Source: Epiperipatus broadwayi (Eukaryota; Onychophora; Udeonychophora; Euonychophora; Peripatidae). From it: a stretch of 64,000 nucleotides of DNA. Positions 25,242-39,099 of the stretch are shown here, piece after piece. The notes under the pieces were generated by a model that searched no databases, was not told the DNA's origin, and saw only the letters and a list, made by a program, of their open reading frames with translations. A program made the position numbers and the translations under genes. The stretch's first letter is position 1. Each line of letters begins with the position of its first letter. The stretch spans positions 1,862,001 to 1,926,000 of the forward strand of contig JAQFVV010012537.1 in assembly GCA_028023455.1 (NCBI GenBank), in the 5' to 3' direction.

Positions 25242-26213
25242 TATGGAATTGTTGTTTATTATTTAATGATATTTTATATTAAATAATTTATTCAAAAAAA
25301 TATATATATGATTAAAAACTAAACAAAATATTTTTAAAATGAGTTTATTTTACTTTGTACAATAAATTAAAACATAACAGATAAAAGCATTATGTTTCAA
25401 AGTTTCTTCTAGATCTTATTGTTACATTTGGTTCTAGTCTTATAGCTAAAGATGCCGCTCTATGGCGCCGTTTTCATGCTAAAACACATAAAAATGCCGT
25501 TTCCGCGGCCGACACGTTCGAACCCATGTTTTCTATAATACAACTTTTTTGTTGTGCTACAGATTGCAGGCCGCTATGTCGCATCACAGTACAGCATGTA
25601 TGTCACATCGCAGCAAATAAATGTAGCAAATTCGCACAGGTTATAAAATTGTTACAGCTTGGTGAGAGGGTGTGTATATTTGAATTGGATGTAAATGTTG
25701 TTTTGATTGAATTTACTTTTTTTTAACTATTGAAATGTTCAGATTTTCTAAAGTAATAATTATCAGATTTTTTACGCCGTACTGTATTGAAGTTTTAAGT
25801 GGGAAAATGTTGACAATATATATGTGTAAAGTGAGTTGGAATTAGGTAACACATCAGATAATGTACTGTTCATAACATTCCACGAGACAAACAATATTCT
25901 ACCGTGTGTTTATTTTTTAAGTAAAAAATAGCGGAAACACAAAAATATCCAGTAAGAAAATACAATTATACACTCTTTTTTTAAATTTCATAAAAAGCAT
26001 ATATTATAATCATGGTTAATAAGTAAAGAAGACATTTTATATATATATTTGTTGTTGTTTAAAAACTTTTACTTTCTTTCTTTTCTCCGACTACTGTTAT
26101 ACTTTGTTGAATATATTTTACGTTTATTATCATTTATTTTATATATGTTAATAAAAAATAAGTATTTACAAAAAGTATGATGTTGATATTTTTTATTTTA
26201 GCATTACAAACAG

Positions 26214-26335
26214 AACCCTAACCCTAAACCTAACCCTAAAACTAATCCTAAAACTAACCCTAAACCTAATCCTAAAACTAACCTTAAAACTAACCCTAAA
26301 CCTAACCCTAAAACTAACCCTAAACCTAACCCTAC
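26214..26335. repeat. telomere-like hexamer array, degenerate
   Basis: About 20 hexamers, mostly CCTAAC, CCTAAA and ACTAAC, with a 12-bp higher periodicity. The related telomere unit would be TTAGGG or TTAGGT on the other strand. The array lies inside the TIR element, not at a chromosome end, so it is an internal, diverged array. Confidence 0.85.
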
Positions 26336-26363
26336 TTTTACTTTTTGTTGTCATTCTATTTGA

Positions 26364-26510
26364 AGTAAAAAATAGCGGTAATATCTGTTTGTCTGTAAAA
26401 AATAAAAATGTAAAACGAAGACTAAAAAAGTAAAAAATAGCGGTAACACAATAATATCTGTTTGTCTGTAAAAATTAAAATTTAAAAGGAAGACTAAGAA
26501 ATTTTACTTT
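26364..26510. repeat. two-copy tandem repeat, ~70 bp
   Basis: GTAAAAAATAGCGGTAA followed by ATATCTGTTTGTCTGTAAAAA and a GAAGACTAA end occurs twice in a row. A third partial match (GTAAAAAATAGCGGAAACAC) lies at 25,921 inside the same element. Confidence 0.8.
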
Positions 26511-26838
26511 TTATTCCGATTATGAGTTTTTAAACAACAACAAAAAAAAAGTTGTAACCCCACTAAAAAAATATCCGATAGAAAATTGGTTTTTCTAATA
26601 AAGCAAAATAAACAACACGAATCAAATTGTAATTTGTTGATTTTATTTTACATTTACTGTTATCATTTAATTTGTATATGTTTATAAAAAATAATATTTA
26701 AAAAAGACGATTTTGGTTTTTTTTTATTTCCGCATTACAAAAAACACATCAAAATGATTAAAATCAACGGCCTGGGAATGTTCATATTTTATAGTTTTAG
26801 CGAGAAAACAGTGTCATCGAATGGCATCTTTATCTATA

Positions 26839-28559
26839 ATACTAGCACCTTACATTTAATAAATCAGAATCATGATATATTTTATTTTCTTGCATGTTTC
26901 TCAACATAAGTATATAATGGTATTATTACATAAAAACTAGATTTTTACTGATAATTGTGCTGTAATGAATCAGCATTTTACTTAAGAGTATAGAAGAATC
27001 CATCTTAATTTTTTTTTGTCAGGATTTCTATACTGTTTCCACCAGTATTCATAAAACTGTTAACTAGCTTAATTGTATGTGTTTTGGAAAATTGCCATAT
27101 ATCTGTTGCTTTATAAATTTTAGCAGTGATAAAATAATTCTTATTATCTTTTGATACCAATAAAAAAACTTGATATCAAAATCTTATTTAAAGGATTATT
27201 GGAGATAATTATACTTGACCTTAAGTTATTGAAAATGGATTATATTCAATAAACTAAAAAAATTTCTTCATCTATATTCACATAATTTACAAATTTTATC
27301 AAAGAATCATCTGTGAGACTTGTTGAAAAATATTGCAGTGCAGAAAATACCATTAAGAAATTAAATGCCAATGTGAGTGAATAATTCATGTACTAAAATA
27401 TTTTCTAATACTTTTATAGATGAAATGATTTCAAATCACTGAATTTTGGAGCATATCATCACTGAAAGATCATAATATTCTTATTTAAGTTATACTACAT
27501 ATGTTTATCTGATAGCTAATGAAATAGAAAATCTTGAATGGTTTAAAAAATTTAATTAAATATGGAATTTCATAATCTAAAAATACTCTATGTATGTAAA
27601 AGAGATATTATACAGAATTCTCACAGAATGATATATATACACACATACATATAACATCTAATAATCACATGATTGTCACATGATTCCAATTTACATATGG
27701 TTGTTTTAGCATTATTATTTTTTTTTTCACCATTTCTATGCTATCTATCAGTTACTACAGCTTGCAGTAGATGGCAAAGAAGTGAAAAAAAAACAATGTC
27801 TTCCATATAAAAGAAGTGGTATACAATAAACATATACAAAAATTCAAATATACAAAGCTTTCAATTCTAACACTCAGTTTTGTGATTGCCATTTTTTTAT
27901 TTTCAATTAAAAAAAAGAAAATTAAGAGTAACTGGTAATTACATTTATCTGCCCTTGAGTTATTTTTAATATCTGGCAAATAATGATGGCATTGGCATTG
28001 AAAAAATTGACACAATAAATTATCAGCATTTCTTGGCGAGTTTAGATTGCAGATAACAAAATTTATGCTTTTACAAAGATCCTTTTTGTATGACATTAAA
28101 ACATATATATATGAAAGAATAAATAAATTTCTTTAATGTCTGTTATATAAAATGTAGAATTTACACAAAATTTTTAGAATATATTAGATCATTGTAAAGT
28201 CTTATACCTTCAAATAAACTATATTTATAGCATTGAAAAAACCCAATAATGGAATATTGCTTGAGAAGGGAGCCATTGATATTTATGCACCAAAGTGCCA
28301 AGTGAAGCTTTGATCCAAAATCTTACGCTCTTATGTTCATTATATTGTCACTGCATTTAATTGTACAGGACATTATTAGATTAATGATATTTTACAGTTT
28401 ACATCATTTTATGTTCAGCTCATCATTAATGAACAATTGCAGGGTAAAAACTTCAACACTTTATAATAATTCAGAAAATGCTTTGAGTCATTATTTATAT
28501 GAAATGAGATGTTTGCTTATTTCTTGATACTTTTTACCCAGGAAAAAATGCTCTAACCT
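26839..28559. other. AT-rich DNA, no gene supported
   Basis: Mostly A/T-rich. A 113-codon open stretch on the minus strand at 27,755-28,096 has no recognisable domain and is low in complexity. I do not call it a gene. Confidence 0.5.
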
Positions 28560-28680
28560 AGACTACTTTCAGTCTTTACAATATATACATGCATTTAGCA
28601 TCCACTCATAAACGAGTATGGACATTCCGGGGGGGGGGGGGGGTTTCTAAAAATAAGTTTTAAATTTATTATACTAATTA
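28560..28680. repeat. LINE 3'-end-like fragment with a G15 run
   Basis: AGCATCCACTCATAAACGAGTATG resembles sequence beside the LINE fragments at about 640 (CAGCCACTCAAAAATGAGTA) and 39,119 (CAGCTACTCATGAATAAGTATG). It may be the 3' end of that family. Directly after it there is a run of about 15 G (28,629-28,643), one of two long G runs in the window. Confidence 0.4.
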
Positions 28681-29490
28681 ATCTCATCATAAATACTTCC
28701 ATGTATAATACATTTTTCAGTTTGATATTTAATCTTTTATAATAACTTAACAGATAAATTTCTGTTCAATTCCACATATTTTTATAAAGTAAATTTATTT
28801 ATAAATATATAAAAACACTGGAAAAGTATACATATTAATAATACAAAAACGTATTTTTAACGAAATATTATTTATATTAAGTGTGAATTTGTCTTATAAA
28901 AATTGTCAACATTAATCAACATAAAATATATAAACACAAGATTGGCATTATATAATATAAAAAAAGTTTAGCATTGGACAATTATGATAAATAATTATTA
29001 GATTATTCATTACTAATTAAGTACAATTACAATAACATAGAGAAATAATAATTATTTAAACTTAATTAATATAAATTATTTTAGCATATAAAGTCAATTT
29101 CCTCTTTCAAATAAATTGTCATATTTTAATATTATTTTGATATTGTCTTTTAAAATGTATTCTGTGATCATTTTAATACAATTTTATCAAAATCAATATT
29201 TTTTATATATAATAAATTACTTACTATGAAGGATTTCATACTTTTTATGTTTAATGACTCTTCCCATTATTGAGCCAACTAGAGAGTCATTCTCACTTGG
29301 TATAAAAATTACATATTTATGTTTCCCACATCACATACATTAATATGGCTGTGAAAAGGAGTTTCTATGAAATGAAAGACTTGATTCTCTTTGACGATTT
29401 AAAGGATTTGAACAGAAAAATTACTTAATTCAACCCTGTAGATTCTTGTTGTTGCCACTGTTATTAAGAAAGTACTTTTATGATAAAAGA
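28681..29490. other. AT-rich DNA, nothing recognised
   Basis: A/T-rich non-coding DNA up to the first RTE fragment. Confidence 0.55.
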
Positions 29491-29995
29491 ACATGAACGC
29501 TGCTGACCAACATTTATTAGCAAGCATAATGAGTTTACCAATTTTTACCTTTGAATTTAAATTAAGTAAACATTGTAGTTTCACTTTTCTGGTGCTTGAT
29601 AATTTTTACTTGAGACATCATTTGAAGATTTTGGTAAGCAGAATGAATGTAAGATATGTGTATATAAAATCTTATCTTTTTACAATTATAATGGACAAAA
29701 ATAAATTACAGGTCCCATAGTCCAGAATATATGAAATAAACACAAATGGTCCTAAGAATTATTGGGTTATAAATATAAGCAACTATTTACTAATGAGCTT
29801 CTATTTAGCTAACTACAACTATAGATTACTTTCAAATGATATATTATATGAATTAAGAGGTCTGTCTAAAAGTAAACAGAATATTGTTTGATTTTGTAAA
29901 AGTAGAAGAAAATGTAAAGAGACAATTGATTTGAAATATCTACTTTACTATAATATACAAATATTGGAAGCACAAATGGAATAATTCATTATAAA
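29491..29995 (+). mobile_element. RTE fragment, 5' region
   Basis: Aligns by eye with the start of the RTE at 50.3-50.8 kb: the ACAT...TTAGC-AGCAT-TGAGTTTA block, AATGGACAAAAATAAAT, AACTACAACTATAGATTACTTTCAAATGA and the CTAAAAG/AGAAG segment. It covers the 5' UTR and endonuclease start only and is heavily diverged. It abuts a longer fragment in the opposite orientation. Confidence 0.65.
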
Positions 29996-29999
29996 TCAT

Positions 30000-31990
30000 C
30001 ATCCTTATTTTTAACAACTATCAATTCCCTTCTCAATAGTTAAATAATTTTTTCTAATTCTTAGCTTTCTTTTCCACAACCAGAAAATTTCCTTATTTCA
30101 AGCATCCAGCTCATATATGATTTCTTTGTCTCTTTTAAATGTCACTATTATAATTATGTTCATTAAAACATGTGGTATATCTTGATCATTTAGACATTTA
30201 ATATATATTTTGCCAATATTTTTTTTATTTCTTTATCTACTTCTTTTAAAATATCATTGATAGTTTTATCATTTTCTGGAGCTTGTTCATTATTCATAAA
30301 TTTAATTGCACATCTTACTTTTTCACTTAAAATGCTAGTTGCTTAGAAAATGTAATAATTTTGTTTATAGAAATCTTCCACATGTTTTATGATCTCATTT
30401 CTTTTTTAGTAATTTCATCTTTTAGTCTTATTGCTAAAAGCATTTTGTTCTAATATCAAGATTTTTATTGTATTCTATTGGTTATCCTTCTTAATTCCAA
30501 ATTATATTTTCTTATATCATTATTATTTTTTATAGTAATTAAAAATTCTAGATATTCAATTCTTCTCAACAGATTATTTTTTTAAAAAGTAATGTTCTTA
30601 ACTTTCTTCATACATTGTCTTGTCTCAGCAGAATGTTTACTAATAAATTGCTATCTTTTTATACTAGCTATCTTTCTTGCAATTCTTAATAAAGGGACGA
30701 TTATCTTATTGACTTCAGTCAAGACTGAACCAGCTTCAAATATGTTAATATTTTTAAATTATTTGCAAGTTCTAATTTAAATTCATTGGAATGTTTTTGA
30801 AGATTACAAATACTAACTGTTAATACTGTCTTTTTTAAGTTTTCTCCTCTCTTTATATTAACATGTATCTTATATTTTACTAATCAGTGATCACTTCCTG
30901 TGTTAAATCTATTAACAACATTACCATATTAAATTACAAAATATAATCCAATTCTGCTGCACCTTCATTTGGTTGCTTCTATGTCTATTTCTGTTTAGCA
31001 TTTTTTCAAAGATGGAATTCATAATATATAGTGTTTTTCCTATGAACATCACAAATCTGTATTCTCTCTCATTTCTATCACTATAACCAGATTTTCCCAT
31101 AGCATTTTCATCTTTCAACAGTTTATCAATTTCAGCATTAAAGTCCACCACAACAATTGTAAAATATTGCTTGGTTTAAACAAAAGCATTTTCTACATCC
31201 ATATAAAAATCCTCTATGGAGCATAAACCTAAATTATCTGCATATAATAATCAACCCTCAAGCTATTCATTAAGTTGAATAACTAATCTTGCCACTCTGA
31301 TATACCATAAATTTCCACAATATTGTTCTTTTACTTTTTATATAAATGAATTTCACTTTATTTATGCCTCCAGTATTTGTCCCTTAGTAATAAAGTACAT
31401 GCTCATTTTCAAAATCAATTATCTCTTTACCTTTTCTTTTTCACAAATACAAAAATGCCCAATTTAATATTGGACAATTCTTCCAACTTAAGCAATCTTC
31501 CTTCAATAGAAAATAATCTGTCAATTGAAAGTGTATTCAAAAAACAAAGCAATATTGTATGTCAACCTGGTTTGAAATTAAGCGATACTTAACATCTTCT
31601 GCCTTAAGTTACTAATCCCTGCCTTGACTGGAGATTTTACAGCCTCAAGGTGATAAAGGATTTAATTTAATTTTGTCTGTCATAACTATGAATTTTTATT
31701 TAAAACAAAAACCCATTTACACACACATTCATCCAATTTCAAGAAAAACTCGATATTTCAGTTAAGAACTATCAGGCAACTGAAAACTACACTTTCTTAA
31801 TCTTAAATTTAGAGGTAAAAACACAGTAAGATTATAATTTTGTTTTATATCTGCTAGTAGAATCCCATCTATCAACAAGAATGTATAGAATAGACATTAG
31901 GAATTTACTCTATCAGTTCATGCAAGATCTCAAAAAATATATAATATCCTTTTGGTTAACAATAAACTCTTTTCTGCAGCCTCATGACAA
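30000..31990 (-). mobile_element. RTE fragment, 5' end to early RT, minus strand
   Basis: The 5' end near 31,990 has the same CTGCAG...AAGAGTTT start as the RTEs at 50,172 and 58,020. The endonuclease is recognisable at 30,921-31,151 (MVDFNAEI for the GDLNAK box, SDRNEREYRFV, TLYIMNSIFEKM). Toward 30,180-30,330 comes the early RT (a GKAPG-like block, and KCLND at about 30,190). It is truncated near 30,000 and full of stops. Same family as 50.2-54.4 kb. Confidence 0.75.
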
Positions 31991-32149
31991 ATAAAAAATG
32001 AAAAATATTGTGGAAATTAATGGAAATATCAGCTAGAGTAATCATTATCCTTTTTTTTTTGCTTGTTGGAAGTTACCAATGCATTTAGTATAGATTTGTA
32101 CTCTAATAAATTTCCATTTTGAACAAAAATTGATTTTTTAAATAAATGT

Positions 32150-32620
32150 TGATTAGATCAAACATTTTAAAATTGTCATAAGTGACAAAATTGGAAAGTG
32201 CTATGTCAAATCAGATATGTATTCATAAATAGAAAGAACATACACTTGTGGAATTTGCAGATATAAATAAAATGTTATATGAACACTTTCTAAAAAAAAA
32301 ACTAATGTAGAAACGGATGTGAAAGTAACCAAATAAAGATTTGAAAAATAGTATTTCATGATTGTAATTCTCGTAATAAATTCAATACAGAAGTGATCAA
32401 TGATTAGGTAGTTCTAATACACATCTTAATATAAAATAAGAATGAAGTTATTAAGTACGATAATATTAATAATAGGAATCTCTAATCTTCAGAAATACTA
32501 TAACAAGTTATATGTAGCACAAGAATGTTTTAAAATATCAATACTTTTGGTGATAGCAGACTTGAATAAGTTCAATAAAAAAATATTTTACTAAAGACTA
32601 TTACAACAAATGTAATTGAT
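32150..32620 (+). mobile_element. RTE fragment, end of endonuclease domain
   Basis: Matches 51,080-51,480 of the best RTE copy: CTTGTGGA(A/G)TTTGCAGA, a TTCATGATTGTAAT segment, AAATTCAATACAGAAGTGATCA (the SDH box region) and AATCTCTAATCTTCAGAAA. Strongly diverged. Confidence 0.65.
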
Positions 32621-35600
32621 GACATTATTTACTGGTGCAGTTTTTATTAATAATTCTATCAGACAGTAATCAGCTGTCTACATATGTGCTGTTTAATCAG
32701 TATGCATTTCGGTTTGTGTTTCCTGCATACTCTATATAACATCATAGAATTAATAATATGATCAAGTGCATGTGTAGATGGATGATTGCTAGTCTGATAA
32801 AATTAAAGACTATTACATAAATAACCAGTATGAAAAATAAATAATTCAACAATAAATTTTTCATGAGACAAAACAATTTAAGAAGAAAATAAAGAAAATA
32901 TTTATAACTTATTAAAAAAAATTAATTATCAGAATTTTTTTTAAATAGAAAAAAACATTTTCAATGACATAAAGAAATATAACTACAAAATAGCAAGGAA
33001 ACTTATTAAAAAAAACAAAAGTCTTAAAAATATGAAACAGTACCCAATTACTGGAAAAAAAAAAAAAAGATTGTTCAAGAAATAAAAAGAAAAGTTAGTA
33101 ATATTATTATTAAAAAAATTATTGAAGTTACTTTACAATTGCTTTGTTTTTAATCTAATGATCCATTTTTATATATTTGTATACATATTTGAAAGCCAAA
33201 TTGGCATGTCTTTCTATTTTTATCTTCAGTTTAGTTTTTTTTTTTTTTAATCCACACAGTTTTTTTATTTATTTGATTGTTTATAAATTTTAGCATACCT
33301 GATCAAAACAAAGTAGTAGTATTTATAATACACATCATTTATTAATTATTAAAGTTGCATTTTAAAGAAATACAACATGAAAAAAAAATATTCACGAGTG
33401 ATTTATTTATAGATTAATAAATTATTAAAAAAAGATTAACTAATTAAATTGTTGCATATAACTTTCTTTCTAGGTAATATTTCATAAAAATCCTTATAAA
33501 AGTATCAATATAGTTCTTTTTTTATCATATGTCAAATACATTGAGGAAAGGGAAGTTATCAGTATAGTTAAATTTATTTTAATTCAAAATGGTAAAATTA
33601 AAAACAATCTCCAAAGAAGAAAGCTTTTAAGAAAACTACCTAGATAATTACAAATAATAAAACTTACTTTTATAGACCAATTTTTAACTATCTATATATT
33701 AACAAATATTTTGCTGGTTAGAGTTTATATATATAAAGTAATTAACTAACCTAAAATAAAACTGTAAAGATAATGAAAAAGATTTATAACCCAATGAAAA
33801 ATTGCATCTCTGCAATAAATTCCTGCATAATGTACCTAATATACTTTAATCATTGTTATCTTTACTTAAACTTATGATAGAGGAATCTGTATATTACATG
33901 CAGCAAGTCTGCCTTTATTACATATTATAAAACAAATAAAATAATTCCAGTCAATACAATTTCAGAATCATCAAAAGTAAAGTTTGAATAACTTGAACTA
34001 ATCATTAACAATAAGAGTTAATTGTTGTTAAATAACTCTGCAATTCTCCAAAGTAATAAATCAAAAATTCTGTTTAATCTACTACAAAGTACAATTCTAA
34101 GCAAAAAAAAATTCATTAACTGATTCAATCTAAGTTTTAAATCCTATTTGTGTTTCAAAAGTGCTCATTTAATGTCAAGCAACTGCTTAAAAAACATATA
34201 AAACATTTTTAACCCTTTAATGTGGTTGTAATTATTCATACACTTAGAACAATATAGTTTGTATAATGTTCCATTGTATTTGACAATAATAAGTACAATA
34301 TACTCAAATAACTAAGAATAGTTTAACATATATTTATATTCCCTCAAATTCTTTCTCAGAAAATTCAACAAAATTTTGACAATAAACAATCTGTTTCAGT
34401 TGTGCAATATCATAGCTTTAGCATGAATTCTTGAATTAATTATACTTAAATATTTTCCCATGTAAGTTGCTATATTCTTTTTATTTGGCCAAATTTATCA
34501 GAGTTGCATTGTCAAAGTGAAATGTATCATTGTTTTATATCTTTGTGCAATTAAAATTTTTCTTTATACACATTAATATTGATATATAATATGTTATCAA
34601 TAAAAAAAAATTTAGCTTCTAAAAAAAAATAAAAAACAGCAAAAGCTATTATCAGAATTAAAACCAAAATGCAAATTTCAGAATATCGTTTGACTTCTAA
34701 GCAATTTTGAATAATAAATATTATTTAAATTAAGTTGTTAAGCATATTCACTTTTGATTGCATTAAGCTTTTTGCCTGCGGCAGAAACAGATCAATCCTG
34801 TTTAACAAAAGTAATCGTACTACAGTTATTAATAATTGAAAAAAAAAAGTCAATAATTATTCATATGATGAATTTAATATTTACACCACAGACATATGCA
34901 TTACATTCCCACTGAATATATATTTTAAACCACGAGTATAAAACTATTCATTTTAGGCTAAAGACAAAATTTTATAAAAATGTATTTATTTGCAAATACT
35001 ATAAAATTATAGATGTAATTTAGTGATCCTTTTTATATTACAGTCATGAACAAATATAATCATAGCTAAGATGTTTGTAAAACAGTCAAAAATGTTTAAA
35101 ATAAATTATCTTTATCAATTCTATTTAGTGTTAATGTATATTTTAATATTAAGCACTTATACACACATAAACACAGAATGTATTTAAACATATAATAATG
35201 GCAATATCAAACCAAAATGTATACATAAAACCTACCCTGACACCTTTCTGAGGAGTGCCAAAGCACAAAACAATGGTCAGGGGTTTGGGGGGGGGGGGGT
35301 TCCTGACAGGGATATTTTAAGTGCTGGCTCTGGCTAAGCATTTATCACAAAGCTTGTTGAGGAATTGGCAATCCTCATTGTTTATAACTTACAAGCTTAA
35401 GAGATAGGGTCATGTGATCTATGACTCTTATTTTGACTATTTAAAATATATACATATTTCTATAGAAAATTAAGATGATTTTTAAATAAATTTTATTAAA
35501 AGGTCAAGTCATTTTTGGAAATAAATAATATGCAGAGAATATTATACATTTTAAAATCCCAATTATAATATATCTTCAATCGCATAAGATATTGTGTTTT

Positions 35601-36228
35601 AGCAGATCAAGGGTAAACCATAATATAGTCTTGAAATGAAGATAAAACTTTTATGATAAAGGTAATAAAACTTAATCTGACAAGATTCATAGGAAAAAAT
35701 ACTTTTAGATTTTAATTATTTTAGAAAAAATGATCTTGATAATATTTCCTTTTATTGCATGCATTAATATTAATGTGACTTAAATTTGTCAGATATCAGT
35801 CCTTCAAATATATATTTTTTTGCTGGATCAATGTTTTAAAAATGATTATTTATCAAAAATTGTGTCCAAATGTCATATAAAAAAACTAACTATCAGATTC
35901 TGACATAACAGCAGATATGCTAGAAACAAAAAAATGTGATTTTTCTCTTGGCAAAAAAAGGCACAAAAAATGCTTAAAAGCAAGATAATTATTCATTATG
36001 GCCAATATGTATATCTCTGTAAACAATTTTTAAAACATCAACGATAAAACTAAAGAAGACATATTGTCTTATTAGTTTACTCACTTTGAGCTTAATATAA
36101 AAAAGTGACTATATATTCTTATCACTTTTTAATATGTATTGCGACAATATATTAATAATTTTAGTGAGCATATAAATGATTTTATGGCTTATCAAATATG
36201 TAACATTAAGAATATAAATCTACTTCAT
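32621..36228. other. AT-rich desert
   Basis: No ORF above noise. At about 35,222-35,420 there is a less AT-rich island with a G run of about 14 (35,287-35,300) and an AGCTTGTTGAGGAATTGGCA segment that weakly resembles 3,395-3,420. Unclassified. The rest is simple A/T DNA. Confidence 0.55.
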
Positions 36229-36406
36229 AGAACAAATAAGTCCAAATACATTACTAAAATAATTTACAAACAAAATACTCAAATAATCATTTAAATAATC
36301 CTGTAAATAATGCTCACCTTTTTGTTATTTACAGATTTATTTAAATGACTCTTTAGAGATCTTTCTTGTAAATGATCTTAGTAACATATTTGAACTTATT
36401 TGTTCT
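36229..36406. repeat. foldback element, 178 bp
   Basis: The left arm starts AGAACAAATAAGTCCAAAT and the right arm ends ATTTGAACTTATTTGTTCT. The two arms are reverse complements over about 85 bp with scattered mismatches, meeting near a GTAAATAA centre. Non-coding MITE-like palindrome. Confidence 0.8.
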
Positions 36407-39099
36407 GGGAAATTGATAAACTAAATAAAAATTCTGAATAAAAAAAACTATCTGGTTATTATCAGTACATAATGATATAATGAAAACATTTCAAGAATCA
36501 TATAACTATCTAAACTATATGCTGATCTGGGTCTAACTTAGACAATGACTATAATTTTTTTTTTAATTTTTTGCATATATAAAAGTGATCCAAAAGATAG
36601 TAATTTTATTTTTTGTATGTATTCTAGATTGCCAGAAGATATCAAATCAATTATTTTCACATTGCCAAGGTTCTCTACATAAAATGTAGTAATATAAGTT
36701 CATGTAAATAATTTTATTATTATAAAAAATAATAATGGCAAATGTTGAAAGAAAATATTATGAAAGTGATAAATTAAAAGGATAATTTAATATTATGGAG
36801 CTTCCTTGAGAATAAGATAGTGTTGAGTTTTTTTTTCACAACTAAAGAAAACTGTCAACAAAAGAATAAAAGAAGGAAAAATAAGCCATTAGAAATAAAA
36901 ATTATTATAACACTATTTTTAAAACTTTATGTTTTGGAAAAAATAGATATTCTTGAAATTGTAGAGAAAAAATAAATATTCAAATTAAAACAATTAATTT
37001 GGATGATCACTGGCATACTATTAGAAAAAAATAAAGATTTTACAAAATAGATTTTAAAATAATTTTATGTCATAAAAGTAAATCTGAAAAATAATAATCT
37101 GGTATTAATGTCAAAAAAGCTACCAGTGAATAATAATAAAAATATATTAATTCTTATTGATAGTTAAATTTAATATTAAGAATATTATTGAATAACTATA
37201 AATTACCATAGTTAACAACATTAAATGTGAACTGCAATTAATGAACTCTGCATACAAAAAATTAATATATCAATCATAAATATTTTAGAATATACCAAAT
37301 TAACAAATCATTGATAAAATATGTTACAATAGCATATGAATATTCAGAAAAGAAAGCTATTATGACTCTACCTTTCAAGATTTGTTTTCAAAATTATATG
37401 GATATTAGATTTTCAATTTTCACTAACACCATGTAATTGAAATAGTTGGTAAAAATGATTGGTTATTTCACAATTTTTCAACTAGATTGCAGATTACTAG
37501 ATAAATTACATTTACTCAATATTATTAAATACAAAACAACATTTTTAGTGAAGATTTTTTATAGCACTAAAATATTATTTCCAAATGAAACATGATTTAG
37601 CCAAATCACTTTAAATGTATTAAATAATAAATATATGATTATTATAATCAGGACTCAAGAGGCTTAGTACTCTATGTACTATATATTTGCCACTAGAAAA
37701 TTATTATTAAATAATAAACATATACACTGTGTATCAAACAATGCAAATCTTTTAGATTATGTCACACTCTCATCCTTCAATGTGGAACATTTATAAATAA
37801 TGCATGTGAATTTATTGCCACGGCAATATGAAACTATTTCTAAAATATCATATGCAATTCTACATAATTTATGAAAGTAGCCATATCAATAATGAATGAT
37901 CTATCTGTTACTATTATTATTAAAGATACATAAAGTTTTCACAGTTGTTGAAAAGTTATGTTACTTTTAAAACTGTTAAACATTTTATTATGAAAGAAAA
38001 AATCGTTTCTTTACCTACTGTTTTAGAATTATATTTTACTGAATTAGTCTACAGCTTTTCTAAAATTTTGATTAATCATATTGTAATTATTTCTTCTTAT
38101 TTATATACCTATAAAAAAAAGTATTCCAAATGAAACTGAAAATACAATAAATAAAATTTCAATATATGTATATGGTCAAAAATTTGTTTTCTTTCATTGT
38201 CAGCAACACCACTTATACCAATCAAAGCAGGATCTCACTCTTATGAACTCTGAATTATATCTACAACATATTAAAGCTAAAAAAAAAATTTCAGGGAAAA
38301 TTATTTTGCCTATTGTGATTCCAAATACTATTATACTTGTTTAGATTCCAAAGAAGACATAACTTTTACAGTTAATTTATGCTTAGGTTATTTTCTCAGT
38401 GAGAAAGAAATAAACTTTAGAGACTAAAACATCTAAAGTATAAACACTAATAATTCTGAATCTATATCAACACCATTCTGGACTAGTTTGAAAGTTTCAA
38501 CCTCATTAAATCTTTCAAGAAAACTGCTTTATCAATATCTATGCTTGAATTTCCCAAGATTTTTTTATTTACATTATTATGAATTAAGTTATTTAAATTA
38601 GAGATTTGAAAAAAAGTAATATTTCTATGAGCAGGAATGTAAATTAAATGAATCCCTCTTAGTAGACAATAGTAAACTTACAAGATGAGGACATAAATTA
38701 ACTGCACTAACATTGCAGTTTCTTAAAATATTAAAAAAATGTGTGCCTGTGAAAAAGTGTTCAGTACCAAAAATCATTAAGATGATAGTTAATGCTCTTA
38801 ATATTTTCTCCAATGTAAGATGCAGTGATATTATTGCAATTAATTTATTACATTTAACTGAAAAAGTTGTCATAGTTTATGATGAGGAAAAAAGTATTGG
38901 AATTTTTCATCTTAATGTTATAATGTATACTGTATACAATTTCTTGATTTAGTTTCATAATATACATACTCAAGGCTATTTGCTTCCAGGGGCTTGATTT
39001 AGGAGGCAGCAAATTTATAGAAACATAAAGAAATTATTTTTTTATTTAATTCCTTGTTCAAATAAATCCATTGATTGCTAAGTTGTCAACAATAGTAAT
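36407..39099. other. AT-rich desert
   Basis: Simple A/T-rich sequence. The overlapping open stretches at 38,625-38,952 on both strands have no recognisable domain, and I do not call a gene. Confidence 0.55.

Larger units (their letters stand above)
25441..26838. mobile_element. non-autonomous DNA transposon with ~60-bp imperfect TIRs
   Basis: The left end (TATAGCTAAAGATGCCGCTC...) and the reverse complement of the right end (TATAGATAAAGATGCCATTC...) match imperfectly over about 60 bp, including a GCTAAAAC segment. If the ends are taken as TAGCTAAAG, a TA dinucleotide flanks both sides, as for Tc1/mariner-type insertion. The interior is about 1.3 kb without transposase. It contains a degenerate hexamer array (26,214-26,335) and a ~70-bp tandem duplication (26,364-26,510). 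CpGs are kept at the left end (GGCGCCG, CCGCGGCCG), unlike the flanks. Confidence 0.65.

Noticed and set aside
26214-26335. Telomere at or near a chromosome end
   Set aside because: The array is short, degenerate, internal to a TIR element and flanked by ordinary DNA on both sides.
27755-28096. 113-codon minus-strand frame as a gene
   Set aside because: Low-complexity A/T-driven composition, no recognisable domain or splice context.
35222-35420. Possible SINE with a counterpart at 3,335-3,430
   Set aside because: Similarity by eye is too short (about 25 bases) to claim a family; no promoter boxes or target duplication.
38625-38952. Overlapping ~80-codon frames on both strands
   Set aside because: Open on both strands by composition; no motif, no start context, no neighbouring exon.
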